From Paulinella micropora (Eukaryota > Cercozoa > Imbricatea > Euglyphida), in NCBI GenBank assembly GCA_009731375.1, contig BJOX01000133.1, positions 711,397 to 754,379 on the forward strand: 42,983 bases of DNA. Direction: 5' to 3'. A program made the position numbers and the translations under genes. Under the pieces are notes generated by a model, which was given only the letters and a program-made list of their open reading frames with translations, was not told the DNA's origin and did not search any database. This document shows, one piece after another, positions 39,593 through 42,983 of this stretch. Every line of letters starts with the position of its first letter. Positions within the stretch are counted from its first letter, which is position 1.

Positions 39593-39726
39593 TTCTTACT
39601 ATCTTTCACACTCCTGGTCTGCCTACCTACCTACCTACCTACCTACCTACCTACCCACCTACCTACCTACCTACCTACCTACCTAGCTAGCTCTCTCTAT
39701 TCCTGTTGTCCTCTTTTCCGTCATTG
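39593..39726 (+). repeat. Duplicated block: exon end, CTAC repeat, second copy of the 36-base exon
   Basis: 39593-39615 repeats the last 23 bases of the exon at 39177-39273 with its donor gtctg. After CTAC repeat, 39691-39726 repeats the 36-base exon with one change (TTC to GTC, Phe to Val), again with acceptor and donor. The block therefore copies about 250 bases in tandem. Either 36-base copy would keep the frame. Confidence 0.8.
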
Positions 39727-40250
39727 GTCTTCCTTGCACCTACCTTACCTACCTACCTATCTACCTACCTACCTACCTACCTACCTACCTACCTACCTAT
39801 CTACCTATCTACCTACCTACCTACCTACCTACCTTCTTACCTTCCTACCTTCCTACCTACCTACCTACCTACCCACCCACCTACCTACCTACCTTCCTAC
39901 CTACCTACCTACCTACCTTCCAACCTACATACCTACCTACCTTCCTACCTACCATCCTACGTACCTTCCTACCTGCCTACATATCTACCTATCTACCTAC
40001 CTTCCTACCTACCCACTCACTTACCTACCTACCTACCTACCTACCTACCTACCTACCTACCTCCCTACCTACCTNNNNNNNNNNNNNNNNNNNNNNNNNN
40101 NNNNNNNNNNNNNNNNNNNNNNNNNNNNNNNNNNNNNNNNNNNCTACCTACCTACCTACCTACCTACCTACCTACCTACCCACTCACTTACCTATCTACC
40201 TACCTACCCATTCACCTTTCTTTCTCTTTCCTTTTTTTGCACCCTCTTAC
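39727..40250. repeat. CTAC repeat with 69-base gap
   Basis: CTAC repeat with CTTC, CCAC and TATC variants; N at 40075-40143. It ends in a pyrimidine tract and acceptor ccctcttacatag (40254). Confidence 0.9.
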
Positions 40251-40284
40251 ATAGGCGCAAGGGCTAACGAATACAAGACAGAGA

Positions 40285-40320
<36 letters not shown>

Positions 40321-40385
40321 TATTATTATTATTATTATTATTATCATTATTATTATAAATATTATTATTATTATTATTATTATTA

Positions 40386-40422
<37 letters not shown>

Positions 40423-40449
40423 TATTATTATTACTATTATTATTATTAC

Positions 40450-40516
<67 letters not shown>

Positions 40517-40567
40517 ATGCGCATTACCATTACATAGGCGCAATGGCTAACGAATACAAGACAGAGA

Positions 40568-40630
<63 letters not shown>

Positions 40631-40636
40631 TGCTAC

Positions 40637-40677
<41 letters not shown>

Positions 40678-40681
40678 TTGT

Positions 40682-40765
<84 letters not shown>

Positions 40766-41713
40766 GATTATCATTATTATTATTGTCAACATACACATTA
40801 CCATTACATTTGCGCAGGGGCTAACGAATTCAAGACAGAGACATACACATACACATGACCATTACATAGGGCTAACGGATACAAGACAGAGACCTACCTA
40901 CCTACCTACCTACCTACCTACCTACCTACCTACCTACCTACCTACCTTACCTACCTACATACATACATGGGCGCGTGGGGCTAACGGATGCAAGATAGAG
41001 ACCTACCTACCTACCTACCTACCTACCTACCTACCTACCTACCTACCTTACCTACATACATACATACATGGGCGCGTGGGGCTAACGGATGCAAGATAGA
41101 GACCTACCTACCTACCTACCTACCTACCTTACCTACATACATACATACATGGGCGCATGGGCCTAACGGATGCAAGATAGAGACCTACCTACCTACCTAC
41201 CTACCTACCTTACCTACCTACCTACCTACCTACCAACCTACCTACCTACCTACCTACCTACCTTACCTACCTACATATGCGCATGGGTCTAACGGATGCA
41301 AGACAGAGACCTACCTACCTACCTACCTGCCTACCTGCCTACCTACCTACCTACCTACCTTACCTACCTGCGTAGGCATGGGGCTGGGATACAAGACAGA
41401 GACCTACCTACTTACCTACTTACCTTACCTACCTACATATGCGCATGGGGCTAACGGATGCAAGATAGAGATCTACCTACCTACCTGCCTACCTACCTAC
41501 CTACCTACCTACATACCTACCTACCTTACCACCTACATATGCGCATGGGGCTGGGATACAAGACACAGACCTACCTACCTACCTACCTACCTACCTACCT
41601 ACATGCCTACCTGCCTACATACATACATAGGCGCATGGGGCTAACGGATGCAAGATAGAGACCTACCTACCTACCTACCTCCTACCTACCTACCTACCTA
41701 CCTACAAGACAGA
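40251..41713 (+). repeat. Twelve or more copies of acceptor plus exon start, in TTA and CTAC repeat
   Basis: Unit: (t)acatag or a variant, GCGCATGGGGCTAACGGATG, CAAGACAGAGAC, then TTA or CTAC repeat. Copies near 40251, 40531, 40801, 40857, 40968, 41069, 41149, 41275, 41369, 41439, 41538 and 41628, with fragments near 41705 and 41739. None carries a GT donor after the exon part, so used alone they would be acceptors without a matching exon end. The complete exon is at 41778. Confidence 0.85.
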
Positions 41714-41777
41714 GACATACACATACATAGTACCATTACATACAAGACAGACATACCTACCTTCACTACCTACATAG

Positions 41778-42474
<697 letters not shown>

Positions 42475-42558
42475 GCGCGCGCGCACATACACACACGCAC
42501 ACACACACACATACATACATACATACATACATACATTCACATATAATATTTTAAACAG

Positions 42559-42574
42559 GCGCTGGCTGCTACCT
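42559..42574 (+). CDS. Candidate microexon
   Basis: After acceptor atattttaaacag, 16 bases open in phase 1 (AGCY) to a possible donor gtctat at the start of TATC repeat. A related island (tctagggcgtgtacctgttt) follows at 42659. Weak; it may be part of a longer exon or none. Confidence 0.25.
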
Positions 42575-42575
42575 G

Positions 42576-42623
<48 letters not shown>

Positions 42624-42845
42624 CCTACCTACCTACCTATCTATCTGTCTTTCTGTCTGTCTAGGGCGTGTACCTGTTTTTACATACATACATACATACA
42701 TACATACACACACATATATACATACACATACACACACATACACATGGCACATACACATGGCACATACACATAAGCAGGTACAGGCTGCAAAAGACATCAA
42801 AATTTGTGGCTAGCCGCATAAAATACTATTCTGCATATTTTCTTG

Positions 42846-42911
<66 letters not shown>

Positions 42912-42983
42912 TCACTCACTCCCTCTCTCTCTCCCTCTCCCTCTTCCTCTCCCTCTCCCTCCCCCTCTCCCCCTCCCCCCCCC
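42575..42983. repeat. TATC, ATAC, CA and CT repeats to window end
   Basis: TATC/CTAC, then ATAC and CACATGGCACATACACAT repeats, a unique island 42770-42846 containing a relative of the sequence next to the hairpin at 39070, then (CT)n grading into CCCT and poly-C at the edge. Confidence 0.85.

Overview
The window is eukaryotic nuclear DNA. It shows GT-AG spliceosomal introns, a Ty3/Gypsy retroelement remnant, a perfect foldback element, and far more simple-sequence repeat than single-copy sequence. There is no prokaryotic gene organisation. The giant open frames at 7.6-19.7 kb, and most other long frames, are microsatellites that lack stop codons, not genes. A protist or alga with microsatellite-filled introns (for example a chromerid-like or coccidian-like alveolate) would fit, but that is a low-confidence guess. 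Nine stretches are incompletely assembled: eight runs of N, plus low-complexity sequence at the right end.

Layout. 1-368 is a perfect inverted repeat. 369-1900 holds short microsatellites and unremarkable sequence. 1903-3867 (minus strand) carries an unrecognised 239-codon ORF with two small upstream ORFs, then the RNase H end of a broken Ty3/Gypsy pol truncated at a 91-base poly-C run and a gap. 4489-4567 looks like a promoter and a first coding exon.

From about 4.5 kb to the right end the window is best read as one plus-strand gene. Its exons are 16-153 nt long and sit as islands between introns of nearly pure microsatellite. I located about 20 candidate exons by open frame, flanking AG/GT and matching splice phase. 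The core runs of compatible phase are 5116-7127, 20126-22606, 24428-26066, 31908-35930 and 38353-41855. The predicted peptide is rich in hydrophobic segments with short charged loops, so it is probably a polytopic membrane protein, perhaps a transporter. I cannot name the family. One intron (7783-20125) is 12.3 kb of TTTC-type repeat with higher-order structure.

The most unusual feature is that almost every exon has extra, partial, tandem copies of its own edge (exon end plus splice site plus adjoining microsatellite) spread through the neighbouring intron. Counts are 3, 3, 2, 4, 17, 7, 3, 2, 6, 2, 2, 2 and about 13 for the successive exons. Many copies keep a usable acceptor or donor, and others have lost it. 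The introns therefore look as if they grew by repeated duplication of exon-intron junctions together with simple repeats, leaving arrays of decoy or alternative splice sites. This is the candidate undescribed phenomenon of the window.

Other notable structures are a 400-bp near-identical duplication (28524-28923 and 29702-30101), a 2.8-kb pair of inverted satellite arrays (about 32430-35255), and a short hairpin element (39070-39137) with a relative near the right end.
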